Source of the DNA: Haliovirga abyssi
GTDB lineage: Bacteria; Fusobacteriota; Fusobacteriia; Fusobacteriales; Haliovirgaceae
Length of the DNA: 64,000 bases
NCBI RefSeq assembly: GCF_030295325.1
Contig: NZ_AP027059.1
Span: forward strand, 2,356,001-2,420,000
Direction of reading: 5' to 3'
Shown: one piece after another, positions 8,021-20,410 of the stretch
Layout: every line of letters starts with the position of its first letter
Position numbering within the stretch: the first letter of the stretch is position 1
Translations under genes and position numbers: made by a program
Notes under the pieces: model-generated
What the model saw: only the letters and a program-made list of their open reading frames with translations
Told to the model about the DNA's origin: nothing
The model's database searches: none

Positions 8021-9990
8021 TTTATTACCACCTCTACTATTAATAACAATACTATTCCTCCTACAATATATAATATGTAGGCATGAAGGTCTCCAGATTG
8101 TATCCATCTTAATTTATCCATCACTGCTAAAACTGGTCTTACAATGTATTTCATTATAAAATATTCTGCTATGTCTATTGTTTTAGAATGATATTTACTT
8201 TTTTTAGGAAATAATCCTTCAACTTCTATTGTTTTTTCTTCTATTTTTATAAATGGTTTAAAAAAATTAACTATCTCCATTGCATATGAACTACCTGTAT
8301 ATTGCATTTTTGATGTTCCATATTTATATCCACAACCCCAAGTAACACTTTTTTTATTCTTTGAATTTATATAAAATATTTTCCATAAAATATATACTAC
8401 AATTAATACTCCTAAAAATATCATTGCTCCAAATGTTATTTCAGATGGAATTGTTAATGTTGGCATAACTGCATCTTTTGACACAAACCAAAATGTTTTT
8501 ACAATATTTGACACTACATTAATAGGTAATGCTGGTAAAATTCCAATTGAAATACACACTAATGCCAATATTTCCATTGGAAGTGTCATTTCCCATTTAC
8601 TTTCAACAGCTTTTGCTGCTTTTTCATTTCTTGCATTTCCTAAAAATACCACTCCAATCACTTTTGTAAAACAAGCTGCTGCTAATCCGCCTATTATAGC
8701 AAGTGACAAAATTACAAATGTAGCAAAAGCAAATGAAACTCCACTTCCACTGTTAATTCCACTAAATCCAGCAAAATATATTAAAAATTCACTTACAAAT
8801 CCGTTAAATGGTGGTACTCCTGATATAGCTAATGCTCCTACTAAAAATGTTATTCCTGTAATCTTCATATTTTTCATCAAACCACCCATTTGTTCTATAA
8901 CTTCAAGCTTAGTTTGATGTAAAACAGAACCTGCTCCCATAAATAGCAATGATTTAAACAGTGCATGATTTAATATATGTAATATCCCACCAGCAAATCC
9001 AAATATAGCCATTGTACTATTTCCAATAGAAACTCCAACCATTCCAATTCCTAATCCAGTGGTAATTATTCCTATATTCTCAATACTGTGATATGCCAAT
9101 AATTTTTTCAAATTATGTTGTCCTAAAGCATATACAACTCCTAAAACTCCTGATATTGCTCCAATTATTACTACCATATAACTTATGGAAATCATATTTG
9201 TATGTAAAATAAGATACATTTTTATAATTCCATAAATCCCAATTTTTATCATAACTCCTGACATAATTGCAGATACTTGACTTGGTGCCACAGGATGTGC
9301 ATAAGGCAGCCACACGTGAACAGGAAACAATCCTGCTTTTGAACCAAATCCAATAAATGCTAATATAAATGCAATTAATTTTATGTTATCAGGTATATTT
9401 CCAATTGTGTCAAATCCAAAACTTTTTGTATACGCATAAATCAATCCAAATGAAGCAAAAATTGCCATTCCTCCAATGTGAGTAAATACAAAATATACAT
9501 AACCTGCTTTTCTAACTTTTTCTTTATTATAGTCATAAATAACTAAAAAGAATGCTGATAAAGACATAACTTCCCAAGCAAATGCAAATGTAAGTAAATT
9601 ATTTGCAATTACTACTAAAATCATAGATACCACTAATATAGAATAAAAAAAGTAATTCCCAGCTACCCTTAATGCTTTTTTTCTATTCTCCATATATGAA
9701 TACCCATATAAAGCTCCTAACATACCAACAAAGCATATAATCGTTATAAAAAATGCTGATAATGGTGTTACTTTAAATTCCATTGGGAAATGCATTAGTC
9801 CACTGTATTTCACTATATCAGGATAGTTCCCTGTTAATAACTCTTTAATAGCTGTAATAACTCCCAATATTGAACCTAATCCAATAAAAAAGACTGCTGT
9901 TACTCTCATAAAAGTAAAATTTTTATATAAAACTAATGGCAAACTGCCACCTAATAATATAAAAAAAATTACTACCCAAATAGTGCCCAT
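8017..9990 (-). CDS. HyfB-like antiporter-type subunit (NuoL related)
   Basis: A 657-aa membrane protein with about sixteen helices and a cytoplasmic linker near residues 550-600. The proton-antiporter core shows the glutamate helix FAWEVMSLSAFFL and the lysine/His helix FGSKAGLFPVHVWLPYAHPVAPSQVSAIMSG. HILNHALFKSLLFMGAG is the further conserved His/Lys helix. This is the largest pumping subunit of the complex and the first structural gene of the operon, beginning 25 nt after the regulator gene. An AGGAGAGG ribosome site precedes the ATG at 9990. Confidence 0.9.
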   Translation of the reverse strand: MGTIWVVIFFILLGGSLPLVLYKNFTFMRVTAVFFIGLGSILGVITAIKELLTGNYPDIVKYSGLMHFPMEFKVTPLSAFFITIICFVGMLGALYGYSYMENRKKALRVAGNYFFYSILVVSMILVVIANNLLTFAFAWEVMSLSAFFLVIYDYNKEKVRKAGYVYFVFTHIGGMAIFASFGLIYAYTKSFGFDTIGNIPDNIKLIAFILAFIGFGSKAGLFPVHVWLPYAHPVAPSQVSAIMSGVMIKIGIYGIIKMYLILHTNMISISYMVVIIGAISGVLGVVYALGQHNLKKLLAYHSIENIGIITTGLGIGMVGVSIGNSTMAIFGFAGGILHILNHALFKSLLFMGAGSVLHQTKLEVIEQMGGLMKNMKITGITFLVGALAISGVPPFNGFVSEFLIYFAGFSGINSGSGVSFAFATFVILSLAIIGGLAAACFTKVIGVVFLGNARNEKAAKAVESKWEMTLPMEILALVCISIGILPALPINVVSNIVKTFWFVSKDAVMPTLTIPSEITFGAMIFLGVLIVVYILWKIFYINSKNKKSVTWGCGYKYGTSKMQYTGSSYAMEIVNFFKPFIKIEEKTIEVEGLFPKKSKYHSKTIDIAEYFIMKYIVRPVLAVMDKLRWIQSGDLHAYILYIVGGIVLLLIVEVVIK

Positions 9991-10015
9991 AACCTCTCCT
10001 CCATTTAAAATTAAT

Positions 10016-10696
10016 TTATATTTTTTTTCTTCTTTCCATTATTTCATCCCATTCAACTTTTTTTAATCTTATAAACTCAATAATTTTTTCTTTTGATTGA
10101 AGCTCCAGCATATCTAGAAACTCCTTATTACGAGATAAAAAAGATATTTTAGCCAATAATTCTATATGTCTCTCTTTTCTAGCACTCAAAATTAAAAATA
10201 ATGTATGTATTTTTTTACCATCCAAAGCATTATAATCTATTGGCTTTTTTAAAAAACATACAAAAACTCTCTCATCTTCTATCTCCTCAATAACTTTCTC
10301 TTGAGGATGAGGCACTGCTATTCCATTTCCTATTCCTGTAGATATCATCTCTTCTCTTTTTATTAATTCTTCAATTAATTTATCTTTTTTCAAATTTACA
10401 GGCAATTTAATAATTCCCACCATATTTTCTATTACCTCTTTTACATCATCTCCTTCTACTTCATAAAACCCACCTTTTCCCAATAAATCTGGCAAATTAA
10501 TCGGTTCTTCATCTTCTATTTCTTTTTTTCTATTTACCATTTTATTTTCTGAAATCCACCTGTTTATCTCTTCTTCACTAAAACGATATTGCCCATTGAT
10601 TTTATAAGCAGGTATTTTCCCTGATTTTATCCAACGGTAAATAGTTTTTTCCGATACATTTAAAATCTCCGTAATATCAGCAATTTTTAAGTTCAT
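10016..10696 (-). CDS. Excisionase-type HTH fused to PTS EIIA domain, putative regulator of the Ehr operon
   Basis: A 226-aa protein. Residues 1-50 are a MerR/excisionase-type helix-turn-helix (IADITEILNVSEKTIYRWIKSGKIPAYKI region). Residues about 70-220 are an EIIA domain of the PtsN/fructose type with the phosphorylatable histidine H130 in IAVPHP after STGIGNG. Fusions of this form are known as PTS-sensing regulators; phosphorylation by the PTS phosphorelay may control DNA binding. It is the first gene of the operon that encodes the Ehr complex, behind a consensus promoter, so it probably controls the operon, itself included. The EIIA resembles that fused to the ClC channel at 18395-20191. 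Confidence 0.85.
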   Translation of the reverse strand: MNLKIADITEILNVSEKTIYRWIKSGKIPAYKINGQYRFSEEEINRWISENKMVNRKKEIEDEEPINLPDLLGKGGFYEVEGDDVKEVIENMVGIIKLPVNLKKDKLIEELIKREEMISTGIGNGIAVPHPQEKVIEEIEDERVFVCFLKKPIDYNALDGKKIHTLFLILSARKERHIELLAKISFLSRNKEFLDMLELQSKEKIIEFIRLKKVEWDEIMERRKKI

Positions 10697-10756
10697 TTAT
10701 CATCTCCTGTGCTTATTTTTTATGTGTCCAATGCTAGCTTTATATAAATTGTCTCT

Positions 10757-10785
10757 ATTTTACTCTTAATTTCTATTTTTGTCAA
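10757..10785 (-). promoter_or_regulatory. Promoter of the regulator-Ehr operon
   Basis: TTGACA (10785-10780) and TAAAAT (10762-10757) are spaced by 17 nt on the minus strand, about 60 nt upstream of the regulator start codon. It is divergent from the plus-strand promoter at 10861. Confidence 0.8.
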
Positions 10786-10786
10786 C

Positions 10787-10804
10787 AAATGTCTTTAAAT
10801 GTCT
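10787..10804. promoter_or_regulatory. Two direct repeats upstream of the -35 box, possible operator
   Basis: AAATGTCT occurs at 10787-10794 and again at 10797-10804, exactly one helical turn apart, immediately upstream of the -35 box of the Ehr operon promoter. A related AAATTGTCT lies at 10747-10755, overlapping the downstream edge of the -10 region. These could be sites for the HTH-EIIA regulator; inference only. Confidence 0.4.
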
Positions 10805-10860
10805 AATTGTTTTTTTATAATTAGATTAAAAATTTAACCTTAACATATCGAAAATCTTCC

Positions 10861-10889
10861 TTGCAAAATTACTAATAAAATACTATAAT
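10861..10889 (+). promoter_or_regulatory. Promoter of the plus-strand small gene
   Basis: TTGCAA (10861-10866) and TATAAT (10884-10889) with a 17-nt spacer lie 50 nt upstream of the ATG at 10939. Confidence 0.7.
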
Positions 10890-10938
10890 AACTAATAAGA
10901 ATATTATTATTTTTAATGGCTCTCCAGGAGATGATTAT

Positions 10939-11283
10939 ATGAATATTATTTTAGAATTAATTAATAAGAACTTTAGCGACTATTTATGTATCTATGAAAT
11001 CAAAGATTCATTTTTTTTTAATGGATTGGAAATTGAAGATAGTGAAATTGAAAAAATACTTTTTAAATATACTAAAAATAATAATGAAATTTTTGAAATA
11101 ACCAATTATACTGATTTCCAATTTTCTAATATAACCTTAAATGAACTTTCAGAAGATTTACAAGATTATATTCAAAACAAAAGAAAACAATATAGTATAA
11201 ATAATAATTTAGATAATCTCTCTAACAATAACTATTTAGATACAGATTTTCATATAAAAAAGAAACAGCTCAAATTAATATGA
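10939..11283 (+). CDS. Small hypothetical acidic protein
   Basis: The only convincing plus-strand protein gene of the window: 114 aa, rich in Asn, Ile, Glu and Leu, with no membrane segment or signal peptide. It has its own consensus promoter, a CCAGGAGATG ribosome site 7 nt before the ATG and a strong terminator overlapping its stop, so it is expressed despite the lack of a recognisable family. It diverges from the HTH-EIIA regulator with 242 bp between starts. The last third (Asn-rich, then HIKKKQ) looks disordered. Function unknown. Confidence 0.65.
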   Translation: MNIILELINKNFSDYLCIYEIKDSFFFNGLEIEDSEIEKILFKYTKNNNEIFEITNYTDFQFSNITLNELSEDLQDYIQNKRKQYSINNNLDNLSNNNYLDTDFHIKKKQLKLI

Positions 11284-11296
11284 GCTGTTTCTTTTT
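11257..11296. terminator. Bidirectional terminator between the small gene and the rRNA operon
   Basis: A 12-bp stem (AGAAACAGCTCA at 11261-11272 with its complement at 11281-11292) has T-runs on both strands. It ends the plus-strand gene and probably the convergent rRNA-tRNA-Asn transcript. Confidence 0.85.
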
Positions 11297-11340
11297 TATA
11301 TACTCAAATATTTATTAAAATATAATGATTTTAAATAAAA

Positions 11341-11428
11341 CTATATTTTAACTTCTTTTTTAATCTTAAATCCATATTCTGATACATACACTCCAAATAA
11401 TGTCATTATCCCACAAAAAATAAAAAAA
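11341..11428 (-). other. Possible gene-end remnant downstream of tRNA-Asn
   Basis: On the minus strand an open frame reads hydrophobic then basic residues (FFIFCGIMTLFGVYVSE then YGFKIKKEVKI, stop at 11341-11343). It starts right at the tRNA 3' end with no room for an upstream part. It resembles the tail of a small membrane protein cut off by the tRNA/rRNA block. It could equally be chance in AT-rich DNA. Confidence 0.2.
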
Positions 11429-11504
11429 TGGCTCCCTGAACCGGATTCGAACCAGTGACAAGGTGGTTAACAGCCACCTGCTCTACCAACTGAGCTATCA
11501 GGGA
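11429..11504 (-). tRNA. tRNA-Asn(GTT)
   Basis: The minus strand folds as a 76-nt cloverleaf with encoded CCA. The acceptor is TCCCTGA, the anticodon loop is CTGTTAA (GTT) and the T-loop is GTTCGAATC. It lies 21 nt downstream of the 5S gene, so it is the last gene of the rRNA operon. Confidence 0.95.
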
Positions 11505-11525
11505 AACCAGTATGTATAAATTAAA

Positions 11526-11644
11526 GCTTGGCAGGGACCTATCCTCCCAGACCGCTACCAGTCAAGTACTTTCGGCGCATAAAGGCTTAACTACCAGGTT
11601 CGAAATGTAAACTGGGTGTACCCCTTTAGCTATACCCACCAAGC
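11526..11644 (-). rRNA. rrf: 5S ribosomal RNA
   Basis: About 119 nt whose ends GCTTGGTGGG and CCAAGC pair, with internal CGAAC and GTTAAG-type 5S motifs. It lies in the standard position after 23S. Boundaries are accurate to a few bases. Confidence 0.9.
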
Positions 11645-11734
11645 TAAATAATAATTGGTTTATGAACGTTTAAAAATAAACTTACGTTATTCTTTAAACA
11701 GTTCTTTAATATTCTTTTTTTTAAAAGAGATTCA

Positions 11735-11747
11735 AAATTGTATAGTA
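11735..11747 (-). other. 3' arm of the 23S precursor processing stem
   Basis: The 13 nt here are exactly complementary to 14799-14811 upstream of 23S (AAATTGTATAGTA on one side). Pairing brackets the whole 23S gene, as RNase III precursor stems do. Confidence 0.7.
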
Positions 11748-11784
11748 ATATTACAAGCAGTTTTAATCAAAGAAACTATTTAAA

Positions 11785-14721
<2,937 letters not shown>

Positions 14722-14798
14722 TTATTTTTCTTCTTTTCTTCTGCTTATTACTTAAAAACGAATTAAAAATATAAAAATATTCTTCAAACGTTTTTTAC

Positions 14799-14811
14799 TA
14801 CTATACAATTT
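14799..14811 (-). other. 5' arm of the 23S precursor processing stem
   Basis: It pairs perfectly over 13 bp with 11735-11747 (see there). It lies between tRNA-Ala and the 23S 5' end. Confidence 0.7.
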
Positions 14812-14826
14812 CCAATGTCCTTTTTA

Positions 14827-14902
14827 TGGTGGAGCTAAGCGGACTCGAACCGCTGACCCCCGCCTTGCAAGGGCGGTGCTCTCCCAACTGAGCTATAGCC
14901 CC
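14827..14902 (-). tRNA. tRNA-Ala(TGC)
   Basis: A 76-nt cloverleaf with encoded CCA. The acceptor is GGGGCTA, the anticodon loop is CTTGCAA (TGC) and the T-loop is GTTCGAGTC. It lies in the 16S-23S spacer, the usual place for this tRNA. Confidence 0.96.
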
Positions 14903-14928
14903 ATAAATGACAAAATCCAATTAAACTA

Positions 14929-15007
<79 letters not shown>

Positions 15008-15022
15008 CTAGGATATAAACCT

Positions 15023-15034
15023 AATAGAGAGAAG
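15023..15034 (-). other. 3' arm of the 16S precursor processing stem
   Basis: AATAGAGAGAAG on the plus strand here is exactly complementary to 16612-16623 before the 16S 5' end. The two arms enclose 16S, as expected for RNase III processing. Confidence 0.7.
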
Positions 15035-15047
15035 CTATTATACTCCT

Positions 15048-16570
<1,523 letters not shown>

Positions 16571-16611
16571 TATTTTTTTACACCTTTTTGTCTTTTTCTT
16601 GGTTTGCTTTA

Positions 16612-16623
16612 CTTCTCTCTATT
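16612..16623 (-). other. 5' arm of the 16S precursor processing stem
   Basis: It is complementary over 12 bp to 15023-15034. It lies in the leader between the rRNA promoter and 16S. Confidence 0.7.
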
Positions 16624-16664
16624 AAGTTTTCAATGTCCTTTGCCCTCTCTCGAGGACGAGATTA

Positions 16665-16693
16665 ATATTATCACACTTATCACATTTTGTCAA
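16665..16693 (-). promoter_or_regulatory. rRNA operon promoter
   Basis: TTGACA (16693-16688) and TAATAT (16670-16665) with a 17-nt spacer, preceded by a long A-tract region on the minus strand (about 16696-16730) that resembles an UP element. It is about 95 nt upstream of 16S. Confidence 0.8.
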
Positions 16694-16752
16694 ACATTTT
16701 TTTGCTTTTTTTTAATTTTTTTTTTATAAATCTTATAATCCCTTTAAAACAA

Positions 16753-16809
16753 AGGCTTACACGAAAATAAATTTATGATTTTATTTTTGTGCAAGCCTAT
16801 TTTTTTTTA
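16753..16809. terminator. Terminator between the ion-transport operon and the rRNA promoter
   Basis: An imperfect stem of about 19 bp (AGGCTTACACGAAAATAAA paired with a downstream segment ending GCAAGCCT). It is followed by T9 on the plus strand and a weaker T-run on the minus strand. It would end transcription of the 16828-20191 genes before the rRNA promoter. Confidence 0.65.
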
Positions 16810-16827
16810 ATTACTTTTAAATAAATT

Positions 16828-17166
16828 TTAACTTTTTTCAATTTTATCAAAAATATAATCCACTTTCCACGCTACTACTCTTATTATATCATCATTTTCT
16901 ATATCAATATCTGCTTCTTTTAATATATTTATAAAATCATCAATTTGCTTTTTTTCTTTAACTAAAGCGGTTATTAATATTACTTTTTTAGATTTATCTT
17001 CTTCCGTTTTAAAAAATCCTTTGAATATTGGCATTTCATCTCTTAGTATACTATCTAAATTATTTCCTTCTACATAAGAAGCTTTATCTATTTCTACACT
17101 TTCTAATGCCAAAAATATATCATCTTTATAATCTATATCTATTATTTTTAAAAACATAAAATACAT
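16828..17166 (-). CDS. PII-superfamily-like small protein (candidate)
   Basis: 112 aa, no membrane segment. The order of predicted elements is beta-alpha-beta (MFLKIIDIDYKDDIFLALESVEIDKASYVEGNNL), then a variable charged loop (about 40-62), then beta-alpha-beta (VILITALVKEKKQIDDFINILKEADIDI, IIRVVAWKV). This matches the double ferredoxin-like fold of PII/PII-like sensors including the T-loop position, though sequence identity to classical GlnB is low. It begins 11 nt after the antiporter gene and is probably co-translated. PII-like proteins often sit beside transporters they gate, so a nucleotide-sensing role for the antiporter is plausible but unproven. Confidence 0.55.
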   Translation of the reverse strand: MYFMFLKIIDIDYKDDIFLALESVEIDKASYVEGNNLDSILRDEMPIFKGFFKTEEDKSKKVILITALVKEKKQIDDFINILKEADIDIENDDIIRVVAWKVDYIFDKIEKS

Positions 17167-17177
17167 ATTATACCTCC

Positions 17178-18386
17178 CTATTCTTTTATTTCACCAGATT
17201 TTTTTAATACCAATTTTGTTAAAAACGGTCCAATCACTTCTGTTATCATTGTTGTAAATAATAATATGTTTATAACTACTAAAGCGATATCTTTACCTTT
17301 ATCTCCATAAAGGGGTATGCTAAAGTTTTTCTTTATAGACAACGCTAACGCTAATGCTACTCCAACTTGAGGCAATAATGCAAAGCCTATATATTTTTTC
17401 ACTTTATCTGTTGCTCCTCCAATAACCGCTCCAAGGCTGGCTCCTCCTATCTTTCCTATACTTCTAGCAAAAAAATAAAGCATTCCAATTCCACCTATTT
17501 GCTTTACTACTCTTATATCTAAATGCGCTCCTCCTAAAATAAAAAATGCTGCTAAAAAAATAGGAACAAAAAAATCGACTATTTTACCACTTCTTTTTTC
17601 TATTATTGGTGATAAATTTGTTATAAAAGCTGAAAAAATCATTATTGTTAAAAGTTCCGATATATGAAACTGTTCTGTAACTCCTAATAACATTAGTATA
17701 AATGCTGTTATCATTAACTCTATTGTATCTTCGTTTCTTATGTTCTTCATAATAAAAATATAGACATATGCTGCTACAATTCCAATAACAGCTGATAATC
17801 CAATGGATATTAAAGCATTAATTAATATAGTGACGCTACTAATGTGTTCCCCTAGTATCATTCCTTTGGCAAAACTAGATGCAAATACATATATAATTAA
17901 TGCTACTGCATCGTCTATTCCTACCACTGCTATAATTGTTGATGTAAGGCTTCCTTTTGCCTTATACTGCCTTATTACAGCTACTGTCGCTGCTGGTGCT
18001 GTCGCTGCAGCAACAGACCCTAGTAATAGTGCTTTATACATTTCTCCTTTAAATACAAATGCTAAAGTAAAAAAAACTATTATAAAAGCTCCAAAACTTT
18101 CAAAAAAAACTATTGCAGTTATTGATTTTCCAAGTTTTTTTATTGTAGACAGTTTCAATTCAGCTCCAATTGTAAATGCTATTATTCCTAAAGCTATAGT
18201 TGATAAATATCCTAATTTATCAACTACATCATTTGTTAATATTTTTAATATTGATTCCCCTAACAACACCCCTACAATTACATAGCCTGTAACTTCTGGT
18301 ATTTTAAATTTTTGAGTAAATTTCTTTGTCAAAAATGCTGCAAAAAACAGCATTCCTAAATAAAATAAAACATTTATTTCTTTCAT
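17178..18386 (-). CDS. Cation:proton antiporter (CPA family, KefB/NapA-like core)
   Basis: 402 aa with about 12-13 membrane helices and no C-terminal RCK domain. FKIPEVTGYVIVGVLLGES near the N-terminus and IIAVVGIDDAVALIIYVFASS in the middle (the acidic pair GIDDA, ion-binding in this family) are typical of CPA2-type Na+ or K+/H+ exchangers. It starts 8 nt downstream of the ClC-EIIA gene and is followed by the PII-like gene, so all three form an operon. The transported cation cannot be told from the sequence. Confidence 0.85.
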   Translation of the reverse strand: MKEINVLFYLGMLFFAAFLTKKFTQKFKIPEVTGYVIVGVLLGESILKILTNDVVDKLGYLSTIALGIIAFTIGAELKLSTIKKLGKSITAIVFFESFGAFIIVFFTLAFVFKGEMYKALLLGSVAAATAPAATVAVIRQYKAKGSLTSTIIAVVGIDDAVALIIYVFASSFAKGMILGEHISSVTILINALISIGLSAVIGIVAAYVYIFIMKNIRNEDTIELMITAFILMLLGVTEQFHISELLTIMIFSAFITNLSPIIEKRSGKIVDFFVPIFLAAFFILGGAHLDIRVVKQIGGIGMLYFFARSIGKIGGASLGAVIGGATDKVKKYIGFALLPQVGVALALALSIKKNFSIPLYGDKGKDIALVVINILLFTTMITEVIGPFLTKLVLKKSGEIKE

Positions 18387-18394
18387 TACCCCTC

Positions 18395-20191
18395 CTAAAA
18401 TTCTTTGAATATATCAACAATATCTTCCGCTTTTTTAGAATTAAATAGTTTTTCTCTTCTACTTTCATTTTTTACAAGTAACATTAATTTAGATATTATT
18501 TTTAAATATTTTTTTTGTTTTCCTTCTGGTCCCCCAATTAAAAATACCACTCCAACTGGCTTTCTATCTATTGAATCCCAATCTAATCCTTGTTTTGCTA
18601 CTCCCACAATTATAAAAAATTCATCTATATCATCTAGTTTAGCATGTGGCATTGCTATTCCTAATCCTATTCCTGTACTAACTATATCTTCTCTTTCAAA
18701 AATTGCATTTTTAAATTCTTCTATATCTTTTATATGTCCTTTCTCTTTTGCTTTTGCTATCATTACTTCCAACGTATCCTTGACACCTGTTGTTTCTAAA
18801 AATGTTACATCATCCTCGTTTATCAATTCATGTAATTTCACTTTTACCCCTCCTCCAAAATTAACCGATTTTAATTTTTCCATTATATCATCTATGCCAT
18901 CATTTTGAAAATTAACTTCTGTATTTTCTATCTCTTTTCCTATTTCTATATCCAAAGCTCCGGATTTTTTCATTGCTAATATTTGAGACGGATATACGCT
19001 TCTATGCCCAGAAATTAAAAAACTAATTACACATGCAACTGCAGCATATGGAGAAATTTCTACTCCAAACAGTTCTATTGCCATTATACTGGCTGCTATT
19101 GGAGCATTCGTTGTTCCCGCTAATACTGCTACAAATCCAATAGCAGAAAACAGTGCTATTGGCTCATTTATTAATTGGGCAAATAAATTCCCTGATGTAG
19201 TTCCTATATAAAATATAGGTGTAACAATACCTCCACTTCCTCCAAATCCAAGACTTAATGCTGTAAATATCATTTTAAAAAATGAGGTATACCATGGTAA
19301 AATTTCGCCTGTCAAACTTCTTTTTATTGTATCTATTCCTAGTCCTAAATAACTTTCAGAACTAACAAATACTAACCCTATTATTAATATTCCTCCTAAA
19401 AAACCTTTTATGCTTTCATCTAGTTTTATTTTTTCTATATTCTTCTCTAAAAATTTTAATATTTCTATAAACAAAAATGATATTACTCCAAAAAATATGC
19501 CAGCTAAAATTACTTTCAAATACATAGTTTCACTAAAATTTGTAATACTAGAAAAATCTATTTTAAAATACGAATATTTTATTCCTAGTGACCTTGCCAC
19601 TTGATACGCCATTACTCCAGATATAAATGATGGTAACAATACATCATATAAAATTGTTCCTATAAATAAGACTTCTACTCCAAAAATTGCACCTGCTATT
19701 GGAGTTCCAAAAACTGCGGCAAATCCTCCACTAATTCCACATATAACAAATTTTTTTCTATCATTCTCTGAAAACTTAAATAAATCTGCTATCCAAGAAG
19801 CTGTTCCTCCACCTATTTGCGCTCCAGGTCCTTCTTTTCCAACTGAACCACCTGACATAATTGTCAATACTGTAGCCACTAACTTTACCGGTATTACTGA
19901 AAAATTTATTTTTCCATTATTTTTATGTACCGCTTCTATTACTTTTTCTGTTCCGTGTCCTTTTGCATCAGGAGCAAAATATTTTACCAATAAAATACTT
20001 ATTACAATTGCAAAAGGAAGAAAATAATAATATTTAACAGGTAATACTCCTCTATATTCTATACTCTTATCTAAAATCATTAAAAATATTGTAGTTAACC
20101 CTCCAACAACAACACCTATAATTGTAGCTAAAAAAGCCCATTTTAAAACACTTAGAAACATTACTGTTCCTTCTACCATTTTTTTCTTCAT
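18395..20191 (-). CDS. ClC chloride channel/antiporter fused to a PTS EIIA domain
   Basis: 598 aa. Residues about 10-420 are a ClC transporter: KGHGTEKV (first selectivity segment in this clade), SGGSVGKEGPGAQIGGG with the gating glutamate E120, FAAVFGTPIAGAIFGVE, and GSGGIVTPIFYIG. Residues about 450-598 are an EIIA domain of the PtsN type with STGIGLGIAMPHAKL, the phospho-accepting histidine being H516. Fusion of an ion channel to EIIA implies gating by the PTS phosphorelay; this is inference from domain content. A second EIIA fusion, the putative Ehr regulator, lies at 10016. The gene is the first full-length one in the three-gene ion operon, preceded by a leader with a tiny ORF. Confidence 0.92.
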   Translation of the reverse strand: MKKKMVEGTVMFLSVLKWAFLATIIGVVVGGLTTIFLMILDKSIEYRGVLPVKYYYFLPFAIVISILLVKYFAPDAKGHGTEKVIEAVHKNNGKINFSVIPVKLVATVLTIMSGGSVGKEGPGAQIGGGTASWIADLFKFSENDRKKFVICGISGGFAAVFGTPIAGAIFGVEVLFIGTILYDVLLPSFISGVMAYQVARSLGIKYSYFKIDFSSITNFSETMYLKVILAGIFFGVISFLFIEILKFLEKNIEKIKLDESIKGFLGGILIIGLVFVSSESYLGLGIDTIKRSLTGEILPWYTSFFKMIFTALSLGFGGSGGIVTPIFYIGTTSGNLFAQLINEPIALFSAIGFVAVLAGTTNAPIAASIMAIELFGVEISPYAAVACVISFLISGHRSVYPSQILAMKKSGALDIEIGKEIENTEVNFQNDGIDDIMEKLKSVNFGGGVKVKLHELINEDDVTFLETTGVKDTLEVMIAKAKEKGHIKDIEEFKNAIFEREDIVSTGIGLGIAMPHAKLDDIDEFFIIVGVAKQGLDWDSIDRKPVGVVFLIGGPEGKQKKYLKIISKLMLLVKNESRREKLFNSKKAEDIVDIFKEF

Positions 20192-20274
20192 TATTTATTA
20201 TCCCTTTCTCCAGTATATCATTCCAAAAGATTGTTTTTCTCAACTATCGCCTTAGTTTCTTAGCAAAACTTAAA

Positions 20275-20299
20275 ATAGAAAAAAGATTCTTTTTTCTAT
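20275..20299 (-). terminator. Hairpin in the ClC leader, possible terminator or attenuator
   Basis: ATAGAAAAAAGA and TCTTTTTTCTAT pair as a perfect stem of about 12 bp with almost no loop. On the minus strand it is followed only by a short TTTT run. It could end the K+ channel transcript or act as an attenuator before the ClC gene. Confidence 0.4.
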
Positions 20300-20357
20300 T
20301 AGCTCTCAAATAAACAAAGGTTGTACTCTTTTTTAATAAATATGAAAAACTAATTAA

Positions 20358-20399
20358 TCACGTTCCACCAATAATTATAATAGCTCTCAAATTTAGCAT
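20358..20399 (-). CDS. 13-residue ORF with strong ribosome site, candidate leader peptide
   Basis: Directly after the stop of the K+ channel gene, GGGAGGAGAATT leads into an ATG and 13 codons (MLNLRAIIIIGGT) before TGA. The ribosome site is one of the best in the area. TTTGAGAGCTA within this ORF recurs at about 20300-20310, just before the hairpin at 20275-20299, so alternative pairing with leader control is conceivable. It may instead be the surviving start of a decayed gene. No homologue is claimed. Confidence 0.35.
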   Translation of the reverse strand: MLNLRAIIIIGGT

Positions 20400-20410
20400 A
20401 ATTCTCCTCC

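Noticed and set aside
8021-8107. N-terminal extension of the HyfC-like protein
   Set aside because: It is charged, lacks a ribosome site and overlaps the HyfB coding end; ATG at 8020 gives the normal coupled ATGA junction.
3517-9990. Operon considered as a formate hydrogenlyase or active group-4 hydrogenase
   Set aside because: Large subunit lacks the Ni-Fe cysteines, and no formate dehydrogenase or hyp gene is present.
20192-20410. ClC leader considered as a c-di-AMP (ydaO) or other riboswitch
   Set aside because: None of the conserved riboswitch motifs was seen; only a hairpin and a tiny ORF are supported.
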